Virus record (IMG/VR): IMGVR_UViG_3300049893_000864
Location: 1 to 54,417 of that record
Reading direction: 5' to 3' (one strand)
Source: a virus
DNA length: 54,417 bases
The position numbers were made by a program, and so were the translations under genes. Shown piece by piece: positions 39,269 to 47,301 of this stretch (its first letter is position 1; each line of letters starts with the position of its first letter). The notes beneath the pieces were generated by a model that did no database searches, was not told where the DNA came from, and saw only the letters and a program-made list of their open reading frames with translations.

Positions 39269-39501
39269 TCGATACACCCTCGTTGTTTGCCATCGATCAT
39301 TAGACGTGGCGTTAGTGTTCCAGAACTTCCGACGAGATACTCACACTTGGTTTGTGGATCAATGCGGACGTCCACTTCGCCCGAGCGTGTGAACAGCAAG
39401 TATAGTAGATAACACAAAAAGACAAGCAATCCCGCCAAGATGATTGGGATGATTACCGAAAATGCATTATCCATAAAATCAAAAAATCGATTGGTATTCA
39501 T
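39265..39501 (-). CDS. Membrane-anchored DUF6440-like protein
   Basis: The 78-residue protein has one membrane helix (about 14-37) and a small C-terminal domain DPQTKCEYLVGSSGTLTPRL, resembling DUF6440-type domains seen in phages and bacteria. CGAGGTAAACT precedes the ATG. The function is unknown. Confidence 0.62.
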   Translation of the reverse strand: MNTNRFFDFMDNAFSVIIPIILAGLLVFLCYLLYLLFTRSGEVDVRIDPQTKCEYLVGSSGTLTPRLMIDGKQRGCIE

Positions 39502-39516
39502 AGTTTACCTCGTTGT

Positions 39517-39774
39517 TTAGACTTGACCCGCTTCTAAATCCCATTGCACTGCCGCCGACTTGATTTCTTCAAGAGAGCAACTTGCTCGCAGGATTTGTTC
39601 ATGTACCGCACGGTTGATCCGCTTACCGTCAAACGTGGTAATATCAACATCACCCTTTTGCCGCCAATCCGGTTGTTCAATCACCACTTCAATTGATGGT
39701 TCCGGTTGATCGTTCCACTTCACGGAAATAAACGCACCAACCTTCACAACCTTCGACAGTTCCTTCTTATTCAT
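39517..39774 (-). CDS. Hypothetical protein
   Basis: The 85-residue protein (MNKKELSKVVKVGAFISVKW) looks beta-rich with a helical end. GGAGTGTCTAT precedes the ATG and promoter P22 drives it and the following genes. No family is recognised. Confidence 0.65.
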   Translation of the reverse strand: MNKKELSKVVKVGAFISVKWNDQPEPSIEVVIEQPDWRQKGDVDITTFDGKRINRAVHEQILRASCSLEEIKSAAVQWDLEAGQV

Positions 39775-39800
39775 ATAGACACTCCTTCACGTAACGCCAT

Positions 39801-39829
39801 AGTATAGCATAATTAGCATTATTTGTCAA
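39801..39829 (-). promoter_or_regulatory. Early sigma70 promoter P22 (TTGACA-17-TATACT)
   Basis: Consensus -35, 17-base spacer and TATACT. Its GGGGTTGACAAATAA supplies the GVDK-stop end of the upstream gene. It is the last of the array in this direction. Confidence 0.85.
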
Positions 39830-40052
39830 CCCCTTCGGCATCGGGTGTAGTGATTGAATCAAGCGCCGCCGCTATGTTTGCGGTGTTTCCATCTTTTATG
39901 TATCGATAGTGTATCACTTGATGCGCTCGGCGCAGCGTTAGTACGATCAAATGATTCATACATACGTCCCAAAACTCTGGTTCATCTTCGTCGTAGAAGA
40001 TTGATGCCCACTCTTTTGCTTCTTCAATCAACTCTTTGCACTGTCTATTCAT
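39819..40052 (-). CDS. Helical protein, tandem paralogue 2, ending in GVDK
   Basis: The 77-residue protein shares KELIEEAKEWASIFYDEDEP and ALDSITT with the gene upstream, so the pair arose by tandem duplication. The ATG at 40052 has GGGAGGAAGAAG before it. The C-terminal GVDK-stop comes from promoter P22. The function is unknown. Confidence 0.7.
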   Translation of the reverse strand: MNRQCKELIEEAKEWASIFYDEDEPEFWDVCMNHLIVLTLRRAHQVIHYRYIKDGNTANIAAALDSITTPDAEGVDK

Positions 40053-40275
40053 CTTCTTCCTCCCGACTGCTAGTGATTGAATCAATCGCCACTGTTAGAC
40101 TTGGTGCGTTCTCACCTTGCGCTATGTTTCGATCAATTACGTACTTCACATGTTGCAGTGTTAGTTCGATCACACACTTGGCGACTTCATCAATAAACTC
40201 TGGTTCATCCTTATCGTAGAAAACTGATGCCCACTCTTTTGCTTCTTCAATCAACTGCTTTTGCACTTCGTTCAT
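40045..40275 (-). CDS. Helical protein, tandem paralogue 1
   Basis: The 76-residue protein (MNEVQKQLIEEAKEWASVFY) is helical and acidic. It is about half identical to the following gene over the whole length, with the same ending AIDSITS. AGAGGATCAAA precedes the ATG. It lies ten bases after the gp4 gene, probably in its transcript. Confidence 0.7.
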   Translation of the reverse strand: MNEVQKQLIEEAKEWASVFYDKDEPEFIDEVAKCVIELTLQHVKYVIDRNIAQGENAPSLTVAIDSITSSREEEDE

Positions 40276-40285
40276 TTTGATCCTC

Positions 40286-40744
40286 TCATTCTGGCCTTTT
40301 CCCTAGTGCTATACCTAAATCGTATTCATCGAATATGATGAATTCCCAGTTTTGCTTCTTCGCCCACTTTTCTGCTGCTTCCCATTTTGCTTGATTGACC
40401 GCATATTCCGCTGCTTCATTCAAGTATCGTTTAGTCAATCTTGATCGCATCACCGGCACCTTTCGTTTAACCCACGGTTTGACTTCCACTAATGCTGTTC
40501 TTATTCGATTATCTTTGTCTTTCCACTTCATTACGAAATCCACAAAATACCTATGCGGCTTATTATCCAATGGCGATATGTATGGTATTGCCATTTCTTC
40601 AGATGCCCAGTTTATTACATTTGGTGATTCGTCCAACCATATCATTAGCTTTAGTTCCCAAGAACTGCGATATACGATATTATTTGTTGAACCCACATAT
40701 TTCGACGGGTTCTTTGGTTTGAATTTTCCCTGATGGAATTTCAT
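40286..40744 (-). CDS. 4: Head completion nuclease gp4 (T4 gene 4/50)
   Basis: The 152-residue protein contains KFKPKNPSKYVGSTNNIVYR, SSWELKLMIWLDESPNVINW and ASEEMAIPYISPLDNKPHRY, closely following the T4 gp4 head-completion family (150 residues). The FVDFVM...ALVEVKPW pair matches the D...ExK core of PD-(D/E)xK nucleases. In T4 it is needed to finish packaged heads and so to join tails. It is transcribed away from the plus-strand hub genes across a divergent 73-base gap. Confidence 0.9.
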   Translation of the reverse strand: MKFHQGKFKPKNPSKYVGSTNNIVYRSSWELKLMIWLDESPNVINWASEEMAIPYISPLDNKPHRYFVDFVMKWKDKDNRIRTALVEVKPWVKRKVPVMRSRLTKRYLNEAAEYAVNQAKWEAAEKWAKKQNWEFIIFDEYDLGIALGKRPE

Positions 40745-40765
40745 TTTTCTCGTTCCGAAAATGCA

Positions 40766-40773
40766 TATAAATA
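40766..40773 (+). promoter_or_regulatory. T4-type late promoter, perfect TATAAATA
   Basis: TATAAATA lies 45 bases before the ATG of the plus-strand baseplate operon, in the divergent gap with gp4. It is the only full match to the T4 late consensus in front of a gene here. Confidence 0.8.
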
Positions 40774-40817
40774 ATGTACCTAGTGTATGTATTTAACAAC
40801 AACCGATTGGAAAGAAA

Positions 40818-41873
40818 ATGGCATCAAAGTTTCAGCCTAAGTTTAAAGACCAAACAGGACTAACTGGAGCATTTAGATTTGGTCCACCATCACCGGAATT
40901 TGGTGATGCACTTGCTTCACCAACAAACGGTGGCTACACCACGTACAAGTATCCTAGTGATATTGAGAATACTATGAGCAATGTGATGCTGTTTATGTTC
41001 AATTCTATTGAAGATGATCTTGAGATAAAGGGTACAGTTGCTGGATTGCCTCTAAATTGGGATGATTTAGTTGGGGCGGTTGTTGGAGAAGTTCCTATAC
41101 GGAATCGTGCATATCAAGCATTACACCAACAAGGTGAGTTAGACAAGATTATTGGTGCTATCAATAAAATCGACAAGTTGAATTTGGCTGGGTTGAAAAT
41201 GCGAAAATATAAGAGAATCAATAGAGCAGCTTTGTTACCAATGCCGACGGTTCAGGTAAGTTCTAATGCAAGATGGCAGGATATTGATGTCACTAGCGCC
41301 GTAGGTATGTTAGCAAATATTATGTTAAGCGACAAAAGCGGTGGTGATAAGCTTGTTGATACAATGCGTGACATGGGTACAGGATTCATGCATTTTGGTA
41401 TCGATAAAGCTACCGGAACAGAGGGACTTGGTAGTGCATTAACAAAGAGCGTAGGTAATTCGTATCAGGATCAAGCTTTCCAAGGCATGACACGTAGGCA
41501 ATTTCGATTTATTTGGAATTTAGCGCCGAAAAATCAAAAAGAAATGGACAACTTGCAGCAATTAATTGCATTATTTCGATTTCATGCTCACCCTAGTTTT
41601 TACGTTGACCAGAATAATTCCGGTAATTACTTGGTATTTCCAGAACAAATTGACGTTGAAATGTATACCAAGGACGAAAATGACTCATTTATCCAAAATG
41701 GTTGGGTGCCGAAAATTAGTTCATCTGTGATCGAATCGGTTGAAATTGACTACGCACCGAACAATCAATGGTCTTTCATTAAGAATGCGGGCGCACCTAC
41801 CCACTACACACTTACAGTTGCGATCAAGGAAGTATTGCCATTGACCAAAGCTGACATTGCGAGAGGCTTCTAA
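40818..41873 (+). CDS. Baseplate tail-tube cap / junction protein, gp48 or gp54-like
   Basis: The 351-residue protein has LLPMPTVQVSSNARWQDIDV and a C-terminal domain FRFIWNLAPKNQKEMDNLQQ, SFYVDQNNSGNYLVFPEQID, VIESVEIDYAPNNQWSF and GAPTHYTLTVAIKE, the shared C-terminal pattern of T4 gp48 and gp54 (364 and 320 residues). These seal the hub and start tube assembly. Which of the two it equals cannot be settled here. GGAAAGAAA precedes the ATG and its stop overlaps the gp53 start (TAATG). Confidence 0.82.
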   Translation: MASKFQPKFKDQTGLTGAFRFGPPSPEFGDALASPTNGGYTTYKYPSDIENTMSNVMLFMFNSIEDDLEIKGTVAGLPLNWDDLVGAVVGEVPIRNRAYQALHQQGELDKIIGAINKIDKLNLAGLKMRKYKRINRAALLPMPTVQVSSNARWQDIDVTSAVGMLANIMLSDKSGGDKLVDTMRDMGTGFMHFGIDKATGTEGLGSALTKSVGNSYQDQAFQGMTRRQFRFIWNLAPKNQKEMDNLQQLIALFRFHAHPSFYVDQNNSGNYLVFPEQIDVEMYTKDENDSFIQNGWVPKISSSVIESVEIDYAPNNQWSFIKNAGAPTHYTLTVAIKEVLPLTKADIARGF

Positions 41874-42664
41874 TGGGACTCTTTACAGGCTATCCCGGCA
41901 TCGTTTATCCGTTAACCGACGAAAATGGTGTTGTATTACCATATACCTTAACTGACGTTACTACACGGGTTAAAATCGCCATGAGTCCTGAAGCGGTAAA
42001 GCAAATGACCTTTGCTTACCAGATTAAGGATGGCGAAACACCCGAATCGATTGCATTTGCTCAGTATGGTCAAGTTGGCTTGTATTGGACTATTATGCAC
42101 GTCAACAACATTTTCGACTACCTCAATGATTGGTGTATGTCTGCTGACAACTTGACTGCATTTTGCGAGGACAAATATGGCTTTACTGGCGACGAACCTA
42201 ACTACTTGAAAGTCATGTATTGGGCAGATGCTAATGGCAACTATGTTTTAAATGGCGATTCAGTTGATCCAAATGCAATCGGTGTTAGTGGATATTCAGG
42301 ATTGTTTACATATGGTTATTCTGGACTATCAGGCACGTCAGGCTATTCTGGCTATTCAGGACAGTCTGGTACATCAGGCTATTCCGGTTATTCTGGATAC
42401 GTTCACATTGACGGATTCAGCGGGCATAGCGGGTCTGGAATGAGTCCAAACACAACTGCGTCGCTATTAGAAGCCATGACGTTAGCTTATGTCAACTCCA
42501 CAACTGAAATATTAGATTGGTTCGATACATTACACCCAGTTACATACTTTGAATACGAATCGATTTTGAATGAGAAGAAACGTGAGATTCGATTGATTCG
42601 CAAGGAAAACCTTCGTAACTACGTGATTGCGTTCAACAATCAATTAGCTAGGACTATTCCGTAA
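41873..42664 (+). CDS. 53: Baseplate wedge protein gp53 with SGYSG insertion
   Basis: The 263-residue protein (T4 gp53: 196) starts with a wedge domain, then KDGETPESIAFAQYGQVGLY and WTIMHVNNIFDYLNDW, the LysM-like core of gp53. Residues 139-188 are an SGYSG-rich insert (GYSGLSGTSGYSGYSGQSGT). The conserved C-terminal helix (YESILNEKKREIRLI) then resumes. The insert accounts for most of the extra length. In T4, gp53 bridges wedge and hub. Start and stop both overlap neighbours by TAATG. Confidence 0.88.
   Translation: MGLFTGYPGIVYPLTDENGVVLPYTLTDVTTRVKIAMSPEAVKQMTFAYQIKDGETPESIAFAQYGQVGLYWTIMHVNNIFDYLNDWCMSADNLTAFCEDKYGFTGDEPNYLKVMYWADANGNYVLNGDSVDPNAIGVSGYSGLFTYGYSGLSGTSGYSGYSGQSGTSGYSGYSGYVHIDGFSGHSGSGMSPNTTASLLEAMTLAYVNSTTEILDWFDTLHPVTYFEYESILNEKKREIRLIRKENLRNYVIAFNNQLARTIP
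42287..42436 (+). repeat. SGYSG-coding tract inside gp53
   Basis: About 50 codons encode SGYSG/SGTSG/SGQSG units between the LysM-like core and the C-terminal helix of gp53. The codons (GGCTATTCTGG/GGATATTCAGG) are mixed. Confidence 0.85.
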
Positions 42665-43971
42665 TGCCTGACCTACAAGAACATATACAGTCTGCTGGTG
42701 ACATTATTTGGGATCACTGTGCGCTATCTAATGCTGCACAAACTAGACTAGATATTCTTTCGCTTGTTGCCGAAATGCATATCTTCGAAGATATGTTTAG
42801 TCATACCATGCATGGGTCTGCATACATCATCGATACACAAGATGTATTTGGCACCTTTCCTATCATCGGTCAAGAAATCCTCTATGTTAAGTTCAACACT
42901 CCAAAGCTTGAGTCCTTTGAAAAAGCATTTAGAGTTGTAAAGGTTGCCGAACGTTCAGTAGAAGGTAACAAGCAGGTATATCGCTTGTTCTTTGTTTCAC
43001 TTGATGGTTACTTTGATGTTTGCTTTACAGAAAACCGTTCATTGATTGGAACACCAGACCATATCATTGCTGACGTGCATGATAAAATGTGGAACTCATT
43101 CAATCTTGATAGTGACTTCAAGGGTGCATATAAACCAAAGCATCTGTTCAAGACTCCATCCAATGTATTGCGATTGGTATCTCCACAATGGAGTCCAATC
43201 AAGTGTATCAAATGGGCTGAACAACGTGCAGTAAACAAGTATGGCTCAAACGATTGGGTCTACTTTGAAACCTTTAAAGGCATTCACTTTTTGTCATTGA
43301 CTGAACACCTGTTTCAAGATGACAATCTATTCACTGAAAATGATAACATCACCATCGATGGGTTTGTGTACGATCATGCTCCAACAGATGCCGTTGACCT
43401 AGAATCCAGATACCGCAAGATTCATAAGCTTGAATACGTAACTACAAGCGATCAGCTTTCACAGATCATGAATCGTGCATACGGTCAAAAGGTCTACAAC
43501 CACGACCTATTCAACAAGAAGCTTTCGTTTGAAGTATGGCGCAAAGATGATGTATTTGGAACCGAAATCATCAATACTGATGATCTGATTTGGGCCGATG
43601 ACCCGTTCTTCAAAATCACTGATGACGCATATACTACAGTTGCTAACACATACCCAAAACGTCATAACGACATCACAGAGGATAAGGAAGTCTTAATGGA
43701 AAAGACTCGCCTCTCAATGCTTGGTAAGTTAGAGGCACAAAAGCTAAATGTAGAAGTATGGGGTCGAACTGATTTAACGGTCGGCAACAAGGTTCTCATT
43801 TACATTGGTAATTACACTCAACGCAAAGCTGACTTGATTGAAGGCGATGACCTTAGATCAACAGCTTCATATCTTATTACTGCTATTCATCACAGATTAT
43901 CACCATCACAACACAAAATGAGTTTCCAGTGCATTCGTGAGTCTACATTGAAACCATTGAACCCATTGTAA
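42664..43971 (+). CDS. 27: Baseplate hub protein, gp27-like
   Basis: The 435-residue protein (T4 gp27: 391) starts with a hub domain: LDILSLVAEMHIFEDMFSHT, HGSAYIIDTQDVFGTFPIIG and QEILYVKFNTP. Later it has KPKHLFKTPSNVLRLVSPQW and GLHFLSLT-like KGIHFLSLTEH. The order gp53, gp27-like, gp5-like and the central-spike partner support the hub role: a trimer linking tube and spike. Identification rests on context and pattern. The C-terminal region has SYLITAIHHRLSPSQHKMSF. Confidence 0.8.
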   Translation: MPDLQEHIQSAGDIIWDHCALSNAAQTRLDILSLVAEMHIFEDMFSHTMHGSAYIIDTQDVFGTFPIIGQEILYVKFNTPKLESFEKAFRVVKVAERSVEGNKQVYRLFFVSLDGYFDVCFTENRSLIGTPDHIIADVHDKMWNSFNLDSDFKGAYKPKHLFKTPSNVLRLVSPQWSPIKCIKWAEQRAVNKYGSNDWVYFETFKGIHFLSLTEHLFQDDNLFTENDNITIDGFVYDHAPTDAVDLESRYRKIHKLEYVTTSDQLSQIMNRAYGQKVYNHDLFNKKLSFEVWRKDDVFGTEIINTDDLIWADDPFFKITDDAYTTVANTYPKRHNDITEDKEVLMEKTRLSMLGKLEAQKLNVEVWGRTDLTVGNKVLIYIGNYTQRKADLIEGDDLRSTASYLITAIHHRLSPSQHKMSFQCIRESTLKPLNPL

Positions 43972-43979
43972 GGTTAAAT

Positions 43980-45059
43980 ATGCTCTATTTCGGCGTCGTT
44001 GAAGATCGGATGGACCCTGAACATTTGGGTCGGTGTCGTGTTCGTATCGTAGGCGTACACTCAGAAGATAAGGTAGCTTTGCCAACCAAGGATTTGCCTT
44101 GGGCGTGGCCTATTATGCCTCTCAATAGTGCATCGGTCAGTGGTGTTGGTGAAACTCCATTAGGCCCGGTTGCGGGTTCATGGGTCGCTATCATGTTTCG
44201 TGATCCACAAGACATGCAACAACCTATTATGATCGGCACGGTTGGCGGCAAACCATCAGAACGTCCACCAGCAGGATCAACCTTTGCAGACCCTAATGCC
44301 GAGTGGCCTCGTACTGGATACTACCAAAAAAATCAACCAGACACAAATAAACTAGCACGAGCCGAACATATTGAAGATACAATTGTGGCAAAAAAGGCTG
44401 CTAATCGCATGCCACCACGACCCATTCTAAATAGCGGACCACCTTTAGGTGTTTGGACACAACCACCTGCACCATACTTTCCAATCTACCCGTATAATCA
44501 CGTTACAGAAACCGAATCAGGACATGTGCGTGAATATGACGATACACCTACGTCAGAAAGAATTCATCATTATCATAAAGCAGGAACCTTTGAAGAAATT
44601 GATCCAAATGGTTCTGTCGTGCGACGGATTGTAGGAAATGGATACGAAATCATCGACCATGATGGATTTGTGTCGATAGATGGATGTTGCGTAATTCACG
44701 TATCAAAGGATGCTGCTATTCAAGTAGCAGGAGCAGCGCATGTAACAGCGGTTAAAAACGTCAACGTGCAATCGCTCAACGCAAAGGTAAATGTGACTGC
44801 ACCAGAAAAGATCACATTAACAGCAGGATCAGACCTGCAATTAATCTGCAAGAACCTATTGGTTGATGCCAGCGGCAACATTTCAATGAAGGCTAGTGGA
44901 AAGATGGACGTTAGTGTATCTGGTGAAATGAAGCTACAAGCTTCAACAATCTACGAAGAATGTGGTGCCGATCCAACTGATGTTGATCGTAACACTTGGA
45001 CAACATTTGATACTAGCCAACTATGGCAATCACCATTGTATAGGTTTAGATTCGCATAA
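43980..45059 (+). CDS. 5: Central spike protein, gp5-like, without lysozyme domain
   Basis: The 359-residue protein begins with an OB-fold domain (MLYFGVVEDRMDPEHLGRCR then VRIVGVHSEDK and WVAIMFRDPQDMQQPIMIGT), as in gp5/VgrG. The C-terminal half is a repetitive beta-helix (IHVSKDAAIQVAGAAHVTAV, DASGNISMKASGKMDVSVSG). Between them is a linker around residues 100-190 with no lysozyme motif, whereas T4 gp5 (575 residues) has a lysozyme there. The cell-wall-cleaving function seems moved to the tape-measure-like protein. AAGGTTAAAT precedes the ATG. Confidence 0.88.
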   Translation: MLYFGVVEDRMDPEHLGRCRVRIVGVHSEDKVALPTKDLPWAWPIMPLNSASVSGVGETPLGPVAGSWVAIMFRDPQDMQQPIMIGTVGGKPSERPPAGSTFADPNAEWPRTGYYQKNQPDTNKLARAEHIEDTIVAKKAANRMPPRPILNSGPPLGVWTQPPAPYFPIYPYNHVTETESGHVREYDDTPTSERIHHYHKAGTFEEIDPNGSVVRRIVGNGYEIIDHDGFVSIDGCCVIHVSKDAAIQVAGAAHVTAVKNVNVQSLNAKVNVTAPEKITLTAGSDLQLICKNLLVDASGNISMKASGKMDVSVSGEMKLQASTIYEECGADPTDVDRNTWTTFDTSQLWQSPLYRFRFA

Positions 45060-45062
45060 GAG

Positions 45063-45085
45063 AAAAGGGGCCGAAGCCCCTTTTT
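45063..45085. terminator. Bidirectional terminator between convergent genes
   Basis: AAGGGGC-CGAA-GCCCCTTTTT on the plus strand, with a complementary GGGGC-TTCG-GCCCCTTTTC on the minus strand, separates the plus-strand spike gene from the minus-strand gp32 gene. Confidence 0.9.
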
Positions 45086-45094
45086 CTTTGCTTA

Positions 45095-45949
45095 TTATTC
45101 TTCTGTTTCTTCTGCGAGAGATCGGAAGTAATCCATGTTATCTTCATCAGCAGCAGGTGCCTTATCAACCTTCTTGCCAGAAGTTCTTACTGGACGAGAT
45201 TCCCCATCATCAGTAGCCTTGGCAGGTGATTCGTCCACGACAGCAACGGCCCTCTTGAACTTAACATTCAATTCGTCAAACGTCTTGAATGTGGTCGGAT
45301 CAATATGACCTTGAAGATCGTGAAGTTGTCCAAGGATTTCCTTTTGCTTCTTCGCAGGAATTGCGCTTACAACATCAAACTCTGACTTATCAAAGTTGGC
45401 GAAACCATCAACCTTGCGAATCTTGAGTTTGAAGTTTGCACCTTCAGTCATGTCAAAGATGTCAACCGGCTTTTCATCCACAAACTCGGCTGGCGGTTCC
45501 ATAGTATCAAGCAACTTCTGCATGATCTTCTTGCCAAACTTGAATTTGAATACCTTGCCTTCGTTATCCGTATTCTTCGGATCACTGACTACTAGCACGT
45601 TAGCAATGAATGCCTCCCGACGCTTGCGCTTGCGAACAATATCCTTGTTTGATTCAATACCGGAATTCCAAAGAACACCGTTTGCTTGACAAACTGGACA
45701 CTCTCCACCAATCGTGGTAGGACACTTCTCAATGAACCAACGACCTGATGCACCTTGAAACCCGTGATCATAGACCCTGACAAATGGAAGATCATCTTCG
45801 GTCTTTCCGGGTAGGAAACGGATAATTGCATAACCGTTGCCAGCCTTGTCAAGTTCAGCCCTCCAGAAGTTTTCGTCATCTTGACGATCACCACCACCAG
45901 ATTGCTTCATTGCCTTCATTGCTTCGAGAATTTTATTGAAATTCGACAT
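45095..45949 (-). CDS. 32: Single-stranded DNA-binding protein gp32
   Basis: The 284-residue protein (T4 gp32: 301) has a basic N-terminus, GYAIIRFLPGKTEDDLPFVR, and the zinc module H62...C76-x7-C84-xx-C87 (EKCPTTIGGECPVCQ), as in T4 gp32. The C-terminus is acidic (AADEDNMDYFRSLAEETEE), the part that recruits replication partners. It covers ssDNA in replication, recombination and repair. It follows gp33 and gp59 on the same strand, as in T4, with only two small genes between. Confidence 0.93.
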   Translation of the reverse strand: MSNFNKILEAMKAMKQSGGGDRQDDENFWRAELDKAGNGYAIIRFLPGKTEDDLPFVRVYDHGFQGASGRWFIEKCPTTIGGECPVCQANGVLWNSGIESNKDIVRKRKRREAFIANVLVVSDPKNTDNEGKVFKFKFGKKIMQKLLDTMEPPAEFVDEKPVDIFDMTEGANFKLKIRKVDGFANFDKSEFDVVSAIPAKKQKEILGQLHDLQGHIDPTTFKTFDELNVKFKRAVAVVDESPAKATDDGESRPVRTSGKKVDKAPAADEDNMDYFRSLAEETEE

Positions 45950-46024
45950 CTGTAAACTCCGTTAAACGTTATTAAACGATTGTAATCATAATCAAACATT
46001 CCTCATCAAAACATCATCATATAT

Positions 46025-46270
46025 TTAGCACGAATATGTCCATTTATCACCAACATAACTACACCCACTCAACCAAATCTCTTCAAGAATACCAGCACCA
46101 AATCTCTTAATGGCAGCATCCTTAGTCATCAAAATATCATTTGATGGCATTCGCAATTCCAAGGGATTTCGTTCTTCTCTTACTAAACCAGTGCGAACAC
46201 TATAAATAAAATACTTTGATAGCCTATCATAGTATGATAACTGATTACCGTCAAGTTTGGCAGTATACAT
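46025..46270 (-). CDS. Small hypothetical protein
   Basis: The 81-residue protein (MYTAKLDGNQLSYYDRLSKY) has AGGAAATAAC before the ATG. It lies between gp59 and gp32. No motif is recognised. About 75 bases before gp32 hold no other gene. Confidence 0.62.
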   Translation of the reverse strand: MYTAKLDGNQLSYYDRLSKYFIYSVRTGLVREERNPLELRMPSNDILMTKDAAIKRFGAGILEEIWLSGCSYVGDKWTYSC

Positions 46271-46271
46271 G

Positions 46272-46454
46272 TTATTTCCTCAACAGGTATTTTACTTCTT
46301 CTGCTAATTGAGGATCGAAGTCCTCTGCGTCATCAAGAAGGCTATCATCGAAAAACTTACGATTGATTGCATTCTTACGGGCACGAAAATCATGCGCCGA
46401 AACCTTACCATCAACTTCTTCATCTTGACGATGGGTATTACGCTTGTTGCTCAT
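46272..46454 (-). CDS. Small charged protein
   Basis: The 60-residue protein (MSNKRNTHRQDEEVDGKVSA) has a basic first half and an acidic second half and overlaps the end of gp59 by 17 bases. AGGTTTCAA precedes the ATG. No family is recognised. Confidence 0.6.
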   Translation of the reverse strand: MSNKRNTHRQDEEVDGKVSAHDFRARKNAINRKFFDDSLLDDAEDFDPQLAEEVKYLLRK

Positions 46455-47067
46455 TTGAAACCTCTAACTCCTGTATTGAAGGTTGAATCCGATATGGATC
46501 ATACTTTACGAATGGTGCATACTTCGTTAAGAACATTAACTGGTCTGCAACAAACGGGTCTTTCTTGGCAATATCCATCATGGTATCAAAATATACTGGA
46601 CCCATTTCATTGATGATTATTGCCGTCTCTGGCGTGATGACCTTGCGGACATACATCTGCCAAATTGGTGGGTAATTACCACCGGGCGTAAGATCAAACA
46701 ACGTCGAAAGCGGTTTTTGATACTCTTGCATCAATTCAATGATGTTTGAAACGTCGTCCGCCACAACCTTAGTGATACTTTCCCTAATTCTAGTCCATTT
46801 AAGGAATGAACCATTAGCATTATCAAATGCTTGATATAACCATTTGTCATCACCATGAACAAAATTGGCTATACAAAACTGACCGGCTTTCTTTCTACCT
46901 ATTAACTTATTCGCCCAATATACAAATCGACCTTTATCATTTCTGTTTTCAAATGCTTGAATAGTAACATTCACACGACCACCATAATCAAACACATTGT
47001 AGCGTGGTGAATGGAAATGCAGATCAAGCGCATGATATATCTTGAAGAACTCCCATCCAGTTAACAT
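46438..47067 (-). CDS. 59: Helicase loader gp59-like
   Basis: The 209-residue protein (T4 gp59: 217) has GWEFFKIYHALDLHFHSPRY, NVFDYGGRVNV, RFVYWANKL and FCIANFVHGDDKWLYQAFDN, the pattern of gp59 in the wider T4 group. In T4 it loads the gp41 helicase onto forked DNA through gp32. The gene order 33-59-32 supports the call. GAGGCGTAA precedes the ATG. Confidence 0.85.
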   Translation of the reverse strand: MLTGWEFFKIYHALDLHFHSPRYNVFDYGGRVNVTIQAFENRNDKGRFVYWANKLIGRKKAGQFCIANFVHGDDKWLYQAFDNANGSFLKWTRIRESITKVVADDVSNIIELMQEYQKPLSTLFDLTPGGNYPPIWQMYVRKVITPETAIIINEMGPVYFDTMMDIAKKDPFVADQLMFLTKYAPFVKYDPYRIQPSIQELEVSNEQQA

Positions 47068-47301
47068 TTACGCCTCGATTGGTAACTTTCCTTCTTGTTT
47101 CAACAGTCCGATTTCCATACCTTCTAGTTTGATCTGATCTTTGAGCGCACCTTTTATTAAGGGAACAACTTCTTCTACAGCAATTGAATTAGATTCACAA
47201 AAATGGATGATTGCATCAATCAAGCTAACCTCATGTTCCTCGGCCAATTTGCGAATCGTTTTGGTGAACATGTATGGTGTCATAAATTTATCGGCTGCCA
47301 T
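47068..47301 (-). CDS. 33: Late transcription co-activator gp33-like
   Basis: The 77-residue helical protein (TKTIRKLAEEHEVSLIDAII, HFCESNSIAVEEVV, GLLKQEGKLPIEA) matches the short gp33 form of T4-like phages (T4: 112). gp33 links the sliding clamp to RNA polymerase carrying the late sigma gp55. It is directly upstream of gp59, the T4 order. Its presence agrees with the TATAAATA-type promoters in this window. Confidence 0.8.
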   Translation of the reverse strand: MAADKFMTPYMFTKTIRKLAEEHEVSLIDAIIHFCESNSIAVEEVVPLIKGALKDQIKLEGMEIGLLKQEGKLPIEA

